Positions 10,260-18,106 of a stretch of 64,000 nucleotides of DNA are shown here, piece after piece. Both the position numbers and the translations under genes were made by a program. This DNA is from Clostridioides difficile ATCC 9689 = DSM 1296 (GTDB lineage: Bacteria > Bacillota > Clostridia > Peptostreptococcales > Peptostreptococcaceae), in assembly GCF_001077535.1 (NCBI RefSeq), contig NZ_CP011968.1:2294001-2358000 (forward strand), in the 5' to 3' direction. The stretch's first letter is position 1. The number at the start of each line of letters is the position of its first letter. The notes beneath the pieces were generated by a model. It did not search any database, was not told the origin of the DNA, and worked only from the letters and a program-made list of their open reading frames with translations.

Positions 10260-10274
10260 TATTTGAAATTTATA

Positions 10275-11183
10275 TTATTCAACATTTATATAATTAGCTG
10301 CTTGAACGGCTGCAATAGCTCCATCTGATGCTGCTGTTATTATTTGACGTAAAAACTTAGTTCTACTATCTCCTGCTACATATACACCTTCTACTGATGT
10401 TGTACAAGACTCATCTGAAATTATATATCCACCTTCATCCAAATCAAGAACATTTTCAAACATTTTATTATTAGGTTTAAGACCTATAGCAATAAAAATA
10501 CCACTAACATCTATAGTTCTTTTTTCTTCAGTCTTTAAGTTTTTTACTTCTATTTTCGATACAGTCTTTTCTCCTTCTATTTTTTCTACACCATGACTGT
10601 AAAGTATCTCAATATTCTCTCTTGCTTTCACAGATTTCTCCAACACTTCTTCACCTCTAAAACTATCTCTTCTGTGAATTAAATACACTTTTGTACAATT
10701 ATTAGCTAAAAATAAAGCATCTTCTAGTGCAGTATTTCCTCCACCTACTATAGCAACTTCTTTATCTTTAAAAAAGGCTCCATCACATGTTGCACAGTAA
10801 GATACTCCTCTACCTGTAAATTCTTGTTCCCCTGCACAACCTAATTTACGTCTTTCAACTCCATTTGCAAGAATAACAGCCTTTGCTTTATGTTCACCTG
10901 AAGAAGTTTTTACAACCTTTACTTTTCCCTCTAAATTTATCTCTTCAACCTCATCAAACTGAATATCAACACCTTGAGCAACTGCTTGATTGTATATATT
11001 ATTAGAAAATTCTACCCCAGAAATCTTTTGAACTGCTGGATAATTTTCTACCTCAGAGGTACTTGCAACTTGACCTCCATAAATATTTTTTTCAAATACT
11101 GTAACGCTTAACCCTGCTCTCATAGCATAAATTGCTGAAGTTAAACCTGCTGGTCCAGCACCAATTACAATGATATCTACCAT
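10275..11183 (-). CDS. trxB: Thioredoxin reductase
   Basis: A 302-residue FAD/NADPH flavoprotein that reduces thioredoxin. It has the N-terminal FAD site GAGPAGLTSA, the redox pair C130-x-x-C133 in CATCDGAF, the NAD(P) site GGGNTALEDA and the C-terminal FAD motif VYVAGDSR. The length is that of the low-molecular-weight bacterial type. In the second nucleotide site HRRDSFR resembles the HRRDxxR motif that selects NADPH. There is no adjacent trxA. It is convergent with typA and probably transcribed alone. Confidence 0.95.
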   Translation of the reverse strand: MVDIIVIGAGPAGLTSAIYAMRAGLSVTVFEKNIYGGQVASTSEVENYPAVQKISGVEFSNNIYNQAVAQGVDIQFDEVEEINLEGKVKVVKTSSGEHKAKAVILANGVERRKLGCAGEQEFTGRGVSYCATCDGAFFKDKEVAIVGGGNTALEDALFLANNCTKVYLIHRRDSFRGEEVLEKSVKARENIEILYSHGVEKIEGEKTVSKIEVKNLKTEEKRTIDVSGIFIAIGLKPNNKMFENVLDLDEGGYIISDESCTTSVEGVYVAGDSRTKFLRQIITAASDGAIAAVQAANYINVE

Positions 11184-11321
11184 AACGTTTACCTCTCTTT
11201 ATATTATTATTTCTTATATATTATTCTCATCATTCTTATACTTTACTATTATTATCCATATATACTATAAACAAAACATTATTTTTTATTAATTAACTTT
11301 ATTTTACATATATATAAAAAA

Positions 11322-11353
11322 ACTGCAAATAAAAATTAACTTTTATTTACAGT
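11322..11353 (-). terminator. Terminator for the 37-residue membrane protein gene
   Basis: Minus strand: ACTGTAAATAAAA, 6-nt loop, TTTTATTTGCAGT, followed by seven T. It directly follows the small gene at 11381-11494, supporting that gene as a real transcript. Confidence 0.7.
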
Positions 11354-11380
11354 TCTCACTTATTTATATAATTCAAAACC

Positions 11381-11494
11381 TTATTGGTTATCATTTACAG
11401 TGTCTTCTAATATATTGCTTTCTGATATATATGATAGAATTGAAAGTCCATACATAACCAAAACTAATGCTGCTGTTATAAGTACTATTCCCAT
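11381..11494 (-). CDS. Small single-pass membrane protein (37 aa)
   Basis: A 37-codon gene with a consensus AAAGGAGGT ribosome-binding site 7 bases before the ATG. The product has a hydrophobic helix at residues 2-20 (IVLITAALVLVMYGLSIL) and a short acidic polar tail ending DNQ. It is flanked by a terminator on its 3' side. Single-pass proteins of this kind often bind and tune larger membrane complexes; no partner is suggested by context (trxB precedes the gap, threonine genes follow). I do not recognise the family. Confidence 0.7.
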   Translation of the reverse strand: MGIVLITAALVLVMYGLSILSYISESNILEDTVNDNQ

Positions 11495-11934
11495 ATTTAA
11501 TACCTCCTTTTGTTTACAGTATACTATTATTATGTGAAATATTTATGAATTTAATTTGAATATATATGTAATTTCACACTAACAATTTCTTCAAATTAAA
11601 CATTATTAACTATATACTTTTGTTGAACCAATTATGATTAATAGTTTAAATATTAGCACTATTTACTTATATTTATATGATATACCATATAATTACATTT
11701 TTCAAATTAAAGTTTTGTAAACTTTTTTTGTAATATAGTGTAGTATAAAATTGTAATATTACAGATATTTAATAGTTATCTTTTAATTACTTTCATTAAA
11801 AACAGCTTCATCACTATGAAAATCTAGGTTTTTAAACTTTTAAAAAAGTTAAAAAAATATTTTTCTAATACTCAATTTGATTACAATTTTTTTACAATTT
11901 AAAAAATATTTTTTCCAAATTTTTATATTAATAC
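11495..11934. other. Long AT-rich intergenic stretch without visible gene
   Basis: About 440 bases between the small membrane protein and the threonine promoter. I find no reading frame with a ribosome-binding site and no convincing structured RNA; it must carry the minus-strand promoter for the small gene. Confidence 0.5.
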
Positions 11935-11963
11935 TTGACTTTGTCTGTTTTATAAACTAGAAT
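11935..11963 (+). promoter_or_regulatory. Promoter of the thrCB T-box transcript
   Basis: TTGACT (11935-11940), 17-bp spacer, TAGAAT (11958-11963). It would start transcription close to 11970, just where the T-box leader begins. Confidence 0.75.
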
Positions 11964-11969
11964 AATTAA

Positions 11970-12238
11970 TAATATTAAGAATATTGAAAGGCATTGATTA
12001 GGAAGAGTAAATCTGAATCGATTACCAGAGAAGGAAACTACTAGCTGAAATGTTTCCCTAATTAGAAGGATTGAAAACTACCTAGGAGCTTCTATCCGAA
12101 GTTATCTTAATGATTTTAGTAGGAATAGACGTTTTTATTACTTGCGTTAAAGTATCAAGTGGATTTTTTAAAATCAATTTGGGTGGAACCGCGGGAAACA
12201 GATTCTCGTCCCTTTTTTAGGGATGAGGGTCTTTTTTT
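11970..12238 (+). promoter_or_regulatory. Threonine T-box leader
   Basis: A tRNA-sensing riboswitch. The T-box core GGGTGGAACCGCGGG is at 12181-12195, followed by the terminator GATTCTCGTCCCT/AGGGATGAGGGTC with a T-run (12201-12238). Stem I elements are visible upstream (AGAGTAAATC, CAGAGAAGGAAAC, GCTGAAA). The specifier region at 12071-12090 holds the adjacent threonine codons ACT ACC, matching the downstream thrC-thrB. Uncharged tRNA-Thr should stabilise the antiterminator and switch the operon on. Confidence 0.93.
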
Positions 12239-12323
12239 ATTACCTAAATTCAGTTTTTAAAATATTCTGTATCTAATTTAATTAGCTAATTAAAAATTTA
12301 AAATATATGGAGGATTATAAAAA

Positions 12324-13805
12324 ATGTATTATTCAAGTACGAGAGGCACCGAAGAAAAAGTAACTGCATCACAAGCAATAATAAAAGGAATATCAAGTGA
12401 TGGTGGTCTTTATGTTCCAAGTGAATTTCCCAATGTAAAAAATGAACTTATAAATTTAGTAAATTTAACGTATTCTCAGATAGCATTTTTTGTACTTAGT
12501 AAATTTTTATGTGATTTTACTGAAGATGAAATTAAAAATTGTATAGAAAATGCATATGATGAAAAGTTTGATTGTAGTAGTATAGCTCCATTAAATAAAG
12601 TAAATGATACTTATTTCTTAGAACTATATCACGGTCCAACTTTAGCATTTAAAGATATGGCACTTACTATAATGCCTCATCTTCTTAAAACATCTATAAA
12701 GAAAGATAATTTAGAGAAAGATGTTGTGATTCTTACTGCTACATCTGGAGATACAGGTAAAGCTGCACTTGAGGGATTTAAAGATATAGATAAAATAAAG
12801 ATAATTGTATTCTTCCCAGAAGATGGTGTAAGCCCAGTACAAAAACTTCAAATGAAAACTCAAACTGGAAAAAATACATATGTAGTTGGTATAAAAGGAA
12901 ATTTTGATGATGCACAATCAGGTGTAAAGAAGATTTTTTCTGATAAAGAATTTAATCAAAAACTATTGGATAATAATTATATATTATCTTCTGCAAATTC
13001 AATTAATATAGGAAGACTTCTTCCACAAGTTGCATACTATTTTTATTCATATATGAAATTAGTTAGCAATAGTGAGATAAATTTAAATGATAAAATAAAT
13101 TTTGTTGTCCCAACTGGTAATTTTGGTAATATTCTAGCTGGATATTATGCCAAACAAATGGGTCTTCCAATAAACAAATTGATATGTGCATCAAATGATA
13201 ATAATGTTCTTTATGATTTCTTTAAAACTGGTGTATATGATAAAAATAGAACATTGAAATTAACTACTTCTCCTTCTATGGATATATTAATTTCAAGTAA
13301 TTTAGAACGATTACTGTTTGAAATATCAAATAGAAATACTGATATTGTAAATAAGCTTTTATCAGACCTTAGTGATAAAGGAGTCTACAAAATAAGTGAT
13401 GATATGGAAAAAAATTTAGCCTCATTCTATGGAGAATATTCAAATGAAGAAGAAGTTAAAAGCACGATAAACAATGTGTTTAAAAATTATAATTATTTGA
13501 TAGATACTCATACTGCTGTTGCATACAATTGTTATGAAAAATATAAAAAAGAAACTTCTGATAACACAAAAACTGTTATTGTAAGTACTGCAAGTCCATT
13601 CAAGTTTTCTGAAGATGTTCTAAAGTCTATAGATTGTGATTTTAAAGACCTTGATGACTTTGCTATAATTGATAGATTATCAAGTATTTCTAAAATAGAT
13701 ATTCCAAAACCTATTAAAAATCTTAAAAATGCAGAAATACTACATAAAGATATTTATGAAAAAGATGAATTAAAACTAGCTATAAAAAAATTCTTAAAGG
13801 TATAG
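12324..13805 (+). CDS. thrC: Threonine synthase
   Basis: A 493-residue PLP enzyme converting O-phosphohomoserine to threonine, the last pathway step. The PLP lysine is K110 in HGPTLAFKDMAL; the phosphate-binding and ring-contacting motifs TATSGDTGKAAL and VPTGNFGNI follow. The length and N-terminal YSSTRG (here MYYSSTRG) place it with the longer class of enzymes. ATG 12324 has a GGAGGATT site. It is the first gene after the T-box and is followed immediately by thrB. Confidence 0.96.
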   Translation: MYYSSTRGTEEKVTASQAIIKGISSDGGLYVPSEFPNVKNELINLVNLTYSQIAFFVLSKFLCDFTEDEIKNCIENAYDEKFDCSSIAPLNKVNDTYFLELYHGPTLAFKDMALTIMPHLLKTSIKKDNLEKDVVILTATSGDTGKAALEGFKDIDKIKIIVFFPEDGVSPVQKLQMKTQTGKNTYVVGIKGNFDDAQSGVKKIFSDKEFNQKLLDNNYILSSANSINIGRLLPQVAYYFYSYMKLVSNSEINLNDKINFVVPTGNFGNILAGYYAKQMGLPINKLICASNDNNVLYDFFKTGVYDKNRTLKLTTSPSMDILISSNLERLLFEISNRNTDIVNKLLSDLSDKGVYKISDDMEKNLASFYGEYSNEEEVKSTINNVFKNYNYLIDTHTAVAYNCYEKYKKETSDNTKTVIVSTASPFKFSEDVLKSIDCDFKDLDDFAIIDRLSSISKIDIPKPIKNLKNAEILHKDIYEKDELKLAIKKFLKV

Positions 13806-13814
13806 GTGATTATT

Positions 13815-14708
13815 ATGTTAGAGATTATAGTTCCTGCAACAAGTGCTAATATAGGTCCAGGATTTGATTGTCTTGGAATTGCGTTAAATATATACAATAA
13901 ATTTTATGTTGAAGAAATTGAAAGTGGTCTTGAAATAGAAGGTTGTGAAGATGCTTACAAAAACGAAAACAACTTAGTTTATACATCTATGAAGTACTTT
14001 TTTGATAGAGTTAAACCAGAAAAAATACCTGCTGGTATCAAAATAAAAATCCAAAGTGAAGTACCTATATGTAGAGGTCTTGGCAGTAGTGCCTCTTGTA
14101 TAGTAGCTGGAGTTATAGCTGCAAATGCTCTATCAGGTGCTAATTTAGATAAAAATCAATTACTAAATATAGCTTCAGAAATAGAAGGTCACCCAGATAA
14201 TGTTGCTCCTGCTATTTTAGGAAATATGATTGTATCTGTTACTGATAATGAGAACATACATTATGATATTATAAAAATTCCTGAAGAACTTAAATTTTGT
14301 GCAATGATACCTAATTTTAAGTTATCAACAGAAAAAGCTAGAGGTGTTTTACCAAAGGAAATACCATATTCTGATGGGGTATTCAATGTTAGTAGAGTTG
14401 CTTTACTAATATCTGCCTTACTAAACAAAAACTTTGACCTACTTAAAGTAGCTTGTCAAGACAAATTGCATCAAGATTATAGAGGAACTCTAATTGAGAA
14501 CTACAATGATATTGTTGAAAAATCTGAACAATTAAATAGTATTGGAGTATTTTTAAGTGGAGCTGGACCTACTATAATGTCTTTAATAAAAGAAAATGAT
14601 GATAGTTTTGTGGATAATATGAAAAATTACCTACAAAAACTAAAATCTGATTGGGAAATAAAAGAGTTATGTTGCGATTCTAATGGAGCTGTTTTAAATA
14701 TAATATAA
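13815..14708 (+). CDS. thrB: Homoserine kinase
   Basis: A 297-residue GHMP-superfamily kinase that phosphorylates homoserine for threonine synthase. The ATP-binding loop is PICRGLGSSASC; an N-terminal PATSANIGPGFD and a C-terminal FLSGAGPTIM motif also match. ATG 13815 is preferred over GTG 13806 because AGGTGA lies five bases before it. It begins ten bases after the thrC stop and shares the T-box transcript. There is no homoserine dehydrogenase in the window. Confidence 0.95.
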   Translation: MLEIIVPATSANIGPGFDCLGIALNIYNKFYVEEIESGLEIEGCEDAYKNENNLVYTSMKYFFDRVKPEKIPAGIKIKIQSEVPICRGLGSSASCIVAGVIAANALSGANLDKNQLLNIASEIEGHPDNVAPAILGNMIVSVTDNENIHYDIIKIPEELKFCAMIPNFKLSTEKARGVLPKEIPYSDGVFNVSRVALLISALLNKNFDLLKVACQDKLHQDYRGTLIENYNDIVEKSEQLNSIGVFLSGAGPTIMSLIKENDDSFVDNMKNYLQKLKSDWEIKELCCDSNGAVLNII

Positions 14709-14769
14709 TTATCGTCTTCTATACAAAATATAACTACTCTTTTATTATAATTTGTAGTATAATAATTAG

Positions 14770-14805
14770 GACTAGGTAATAATATTAAGTATTATAATCT
14801 AGTTC
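14770..14805 (+). terminator. Probable terminator after thrCB
   Basis: GACTAG(G)TAATAATA pairs with TATTATAATCTAGTTC-type sequence, followed by a short T-run. It falls between thrB and the next gene. Confidence 0.5.
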
Positions 14806-14837
14806 TTTAAACATGTTTACATTGAGGAGGGATTATC

Positions 14838-15893
14838 ATAAAAGAGTTAATAATTAGAGATTTAGTTGCAAAAGTTCCTATAATTCAAGGTGGAATGGGC
14901 GTTGGTATATCTAGGTCATCACTAGCTGGTGCAGTTGCTAAGCTTGGTGGTGTTGGTGTAATTTCTGGAGTTCAAATTGGATATGATGAGGAAGATTTTG
15001 AAACTAATACTATAAATGCAAATTTAAGAGCTATAAAAAAACATATTTCTAAGGCCAAAGAAATCTCAAATGGTGGTATTATTGGTATTAATTTTATGGT
15101 AGCTATGAAAGAATATGAAACATACGTAAAGGAAGCTGTTAAAGCTGGTGTAGACCTTATAATATCTGGAGCTGGATTACCTAATAAGCTACCATCATTA
15201 GTAAAGGGAAGTAATGTAAAAATAGCACCCATAGTTTCAACTGCAAAAGCTGCTAATGTAATTTTAAAAATGTGGGATAGAAAAGAGAAAACTACTGCTG
15301 ACTTAATAGTTGTTGAAGGTCCAAAAGCTGGTGGTCACCTTGGATACTCTAACGAGGAACTTGATAACATAGATTCTATAGACTATGATAAGGAATTTGT
15401 TGAAATTTTAAAGGTTGCAAATACTTATGGAGAAAAATTTGGTAGAAACATACCAGTAGTTGCTGCTGGTGGTATAACTTCTAGTAGTGATGTTAAAAAA
15501 TATATAGATATGGGTGCAAGTGGTGTACAAGTTGGTACAAGATTTGTTGCTACTTACGAATGTGATGCCCATGAGAACTTTAAAATGGCATACATAAATG
15601 CTAGTGAAGAAGATGTTCATATAGTTAAAAGTCCTGTAGGTCTTCCTGGACGCGCCATAAGAAACAAATTTATAGAAGAAGTTAAAATAAATCGTCCAGA
15701 AATAAAGAAGTGCTATAATTGTTTGATTCCTTGTAATCCAAAAGAAACTCCTTACTGTATTTCTCAAGCTCTAATCAATGCAGTTAAAGGAGATGTTGAA
15801 AATTCACTTTTATTTTGTGGAAATGATGCCTATAAAATTGATAAATTAAGTACTGTTGAAGATGTTATCAATGAATTGATTTCTGAATTATAA
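14838..15893 (+). CDS. Nitronate monooxygenase / FabK-like flavin enzyme, apparent AUA start
   Basis: A 351-residue FMN TIM-barrel protein of the nitronate monooxygenase (2-nitropropane dioxygenase)/FabK family. Diagnostic motifs are KVPIIQGGMG near the N-terminus, GAGLP, EGPKAGGHLG and AAGGI..GASGVQVGTRF. A cysteine cluster near the C-terminus (CYNCLIPC) is common in clostridial members. The first ATG (14895) would remove the FMN-binding QGG segment. Upstream there is no ATG, GTG or TTG, but GAGGAGG at 14824-14830 sits seven bases before ATA 14838, so I take ATA as the start. It may detoxify alkyl nitronates or act on fatty-acyl substrates; the substrate is uncertain. Confidence 0.85.
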   Translation: MKELIIRDLVAKVPIIQGGMGVGISRSSLAGAVAKLGGVGVISGVQIGYDEEDFETNTINANLRAIKKHISKAKEISNGGIIGINFMVAMKEYETYVKEAVKAGVDLIISGAGLPNKLPSLVKGSNVKIAPIVSTAKAANVILKMWDRKEKTTADLIVVEGPKAGGHLGYSNEELDNIDSIDYDKEFVEILKVANTYGEKFGRNIPVVAAGGITSSSDVKKYIDMGASGVQVGTRFVATYECDAHENFKMAYINASEEDVHIVKSPVGLPGRAIRNKFIEEVKINRPEIKKCYNCLIPCNPKETPYCISQALINAVKGDVENSLLFCGNDAYKIDKLSTVEDVINELISEL

Positions 15894-15923
15894 TTTAAAG
15901 AAAACTAAATTAAGATTTTATCA

Positions 15924-15985
15924 AGCTAAGGAGTTTAAATACGTTATTTATTAATCTTTATAAACATATTTATGTCCTTAGCTTT
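15924..15985. terminator. Terminator after the nitronate monooxygenase-like gene
   Basis: AAGCTAAGGA pairs with TCCTTAGCTT around a long loop, followed by a T-run on the plus strand. The facing minus gene at 16048 may share it. Confidence 0.65.
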
Positions 15986-16047
15986 TTTGTGTCAATTTAC
16001 TTTTATGGAAATTTTAATTTAATTAGAAATAGTATTAACCTTTATAA

Positions 16048-16560
16048 CTAATCTTCTTTTACAAGTACATTGGTTATTTCAGCTATATATAAAGTATGAT
16101 AATCTTTTTGTGGATACCATCTTCCATCTATACCTTCAGCAATAAAACATTGAGGTTCAAGTTTCTGACTATACATTTTTTTGCATATAATAGCCATTTT
16201 AGATTCTTTAAAATAAGGTGTATCATTTAAGTGTTCTATATTAAATCCAATCTGTGATATCTTATCCTCTTCTCTACCAGATACTTTTCCACAATATGAA
16301 AGCTCTTTACGAAAATCTTCATCAAAAAATGTAAGAGAAAATTTATCTGTATTATCTATAAATTCCTTAGTATAACGCTGTGGTCTTATTACTACAAAAG
16401 CAACATCTTTTCCCCACATAACTCCAAGCCCTCCCCAGCTAGCAGTCATTGTATTCACTTTACCTTCATTTTCTGCTGTTATAAGTGTCCAATCTTTACC
16501 TATCAATCCAAATGGATTATTTTTAATCTCTTCTGCCAAAATTTCTTTAAAATCACTCAT
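16048..16560 (-). CDS. Flavin reductase-like FMN-binding protein
   Basis: A 170-residue protein with a flavin reductase/flavoredoxin split-barrel fold: an N-terminal LITAENEGKVNTMTASWGG segment and a RPQRYTKEFID motif that contacts FMN. These proteins transfer electrons between NAD(P)H, FMN and partner oxidoreductases. It is transcribed alone, convergent with the nitronate monooxygenase-like gene, which also uses FMN; a functional link is possible but unproven. The exact electron partner is unknown. Confidence 0.85.
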   Translation of the reverse strand: MSDFKEILAEEIKNNPFGLIGKDWTLITAENEGKVNTMTASWGGLGVMWGKDVAFVVIRPQRYTKEFIDNTDKFSLTFFDEDFRKELSYCGKVSGREEDKISQIGFNIEHLNDTPYFKESKMAIICKKMYSQKLEPQCFIAEGIDGRWYPQKDYHTLYIAEITNVLVKED

Positions 16561-16817
16561 ATCTCTAATAACCTCTCATTCTCTTATATTTATATTCCTT
16601 TTATTTTCGTGATAAATTATAAATGAAGTCTAGTTTTGAAAATAAAATACTTTTTTAAATATATTATTGCAAATAAGTAAATATATATATACACTCTTAT
16701 TTTTTAATATATTTAATAATTTCACTCAGAATATATATATTCTTTACTCAAATTAAATATAACTTATATACTTTATGTGTAAATTGTGGTAAAAATATTA
16801 TTTAATCAAATCAAAAC

Positions 16818-16846
16818 TTGATTTATATACCTGGAAAAGGTATTAT
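16818..16846 (+). promoter_or_regulatory. corA leader promoter with inverted repeat
   Basis: TTGATT (16818-16823), 17-bp spacer, TATTAT (16841-16846). An inverted repeat ATACCT-GGAAA-AGGTAT at 16827-16843 fills the spacer and overlaps the -10, a typical place for a repressor site. It lies about 70 bases before the leader ORF. The rest of 16561-16817 shows nothing I can name. Confidence 0.5.
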
Positions 16847-16919
16847 ATTAAAGAGTGCTTAAAATACGCATTTCATAAATAGCTATATATAAAATAATAA
16901 ATAAGGAGAGTGATGGGCA

Positions 16920-16979
16920 ATGGATACTAGTCCGTTGCGGAGAGAATTTTTTACATTTTCATCACTTAATAATATCTAA
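16920..16979 (+). CDS. Candidate CorA leader peptide (19 aa), MgtL-like
   Basis: A 19-codon ORF encoding MDTSPLRREFFTFSSLNNI, 100 bases before corA. AAGGAG lies 11 bases before the ATG. The peptide resembles enterobacterial MgtL (Salmonella MDPEPTPLPRWRIFLFR from memory): an acidic residue at position 2, then Pro-Leu, Arg residues and Phe-rich end. The start codon lies in the hairpin GCAATGGA-TACTAG-TCCGTTGC (16917-16938), and an outer stem AGTGATG/CATCACT (16909-16915, 16960-16966) spans nearly the whole ORF. Rare codons CCG and CGG occur in it. Whether it is translated is inference. Confidence 0.5.
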   Translation: MDTSPLRREFFTFSSLNNI

Positions 16980-16997
16980 AATCAAAACTAATACATA

Positions 16998-17065
16998 TAT
17001 TCAGTTATATAAATTAGTTAATTAATAGATACTATTAAATGATGAGATTTATATAAAACTGAATA
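16998..17065 (+). promoter_or_regulatory. Long hairpin abutting the corA ribosome-binding site
   Basis: TATTCAGTT..ATATAAAT (16998-17014) can pair with ATTTATATAAAACTGAATA (17047-17065) with a two-base bulge. The 3' arm ends at the first base of the corA Shine-Dalgarno AAAGGA (17065-17070). There is no T-run, so it suggests translational or Rho-type control rather than an intrinsic terminator. Confidence 0.45.
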
Positions 17066-17079
17066 AAGGATGTGTTGCC

Positions 17080-18015
17080 ATGATAAGATATTACAAAACT
17101 ATAGATTCAAAATTAGAGAAACTTAGTTTTTTTGAAGATGGCTGTTGGATAAATCTTGTTGAACCTAATCATAGTGAAATCAACGAAATTTCTAATTTAT
17201 TAAATATAGATGTAGAAAGCATAGAATCTGCACTAGATGAAGAAGAACGCTCAAGAATAGATGTTGAAGACAATCATACTCTTATACTTATAGATATACC
17301 AGTAGACGAAAGTGACTCTAATTCTTCTCATTATACTACAATACCCTTAGGTATTATACTAACTGAAGAAGCTATTGTAACAGTTTGTGATGCACAAACT
17401 AAGATTTTAAATGACTTTATAGTTGGTCATATTAAAGATTTTTTTACGTTTAAAAAGACTCGCTTTTTGCTTCAAATTCTTCACAAAAATGCAGCTTATT
17501 ACTTGCATTACTTAAGAAAAATAAATAAAATGACAATCATAATAGAGCGAGAAATTTACAAATCAATGAAAAACAAAGAATTGGTTCAATTATTGGAATT
17601 AGAAAAATCTTTGGTATACTTCTCTACCTCACTAAAATCTAATGAACTTGTTTTAAACAAAATGGTTAGAACTGCTGGTATAAAGAAGTATCCAGATGAT
17701 GAAGACCTATTAGAAGATGTTATAGTTGAAAATAGACAGGCTCTTGATATGGCTAAAATATATGGAGATATATTGAGTAGAATTATGGATGCTTTCAGTG
17801 CAATTATAAGTAATAATCAGAATAATGTTATGCAAATTTTAACAGTAGTTACACTAATTTTCTCAATACCTACAATAATATCAGGATTCTTTGGTATGAA
17901 TGTCATCAACATGCCATTTTCTAATAACCCAAACGGATTTTGGATAATACTTCTTATTACCTCTATAATATGTATAGTGATTACATTTTTCATGTCAAGA
18001 AATAAGCTATTATAA
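17080..18015 (+). CDS. corA: CorA-family magnesium transporter
   Basis: A 311-residue divalent cation channel/transporter. It has a long cytoplasmic alpha/beta funnel, a long stalk helix, two C-terminal membrane helices (about 250-272 and 284-305) and the signature GMN in FGMNVINMPF between them. A Met-Pro-Phe loop follows, as usual. It forms a homopentamer that gates Mg2+ entry according to cytoplasmic Mg2+. The ATG follows AAAGGATG. The 230-base leader with a candidate leader peptide and two hairpins suggests control at the RNA level. Confidence 0.93.
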   Translation: MIRYYKTIDSKLEKLSFFEDGCWINLVEPNHSEINEISNLLNIDVESIESALDEEERSRIDVEDNHTLILIDIPVDESDSNSSHYTTIPLGIILTEEAIVTVCDAQTKILNDFIVGHIKDFFTFKKTRFLLQILHKNAAYYLHYLRKINKMTIIIEREIYKSMKNKELVQLLELEKSLVYFSTSLKSNELVLNKMVRTAGIKKYPDDEDLLEDVIVENRQALDMAKIYGDILSRIMDAFSAIISNNQNNVMQILTVVTLIFSIPTIISGFFGMNVINMPFSNNPNGFWIILLITSIICIVITFFMSRNKLL

Positions 18016-18026
18016 AATATTAATAA

Positions 18027-18072
18027 AAAAGCCATTAGAATTAATTGATTTACATTTATCCTAATGGCTTTT
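18027..18072. terminator. Bidirectional terminator between corA and the Sel1-repeat gene
   Basis: AAAGCCATTAG pairs with CTAATGGCTTT around a 22-nt loop, with A/T runs on both sides, between convergent genes. Confidence 0.8.
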
Positions 18073-18106
18073 ATATATTTAAATCTATATAATCCTATAA
18101 TACTTT

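Noticed and set aside
16900-17080. M-box (ykoK) Mg2+ riboswitch before corA
   Set aside because: The conserved M-box segments are not present; the leader is better described as a short ORF with hairpins.
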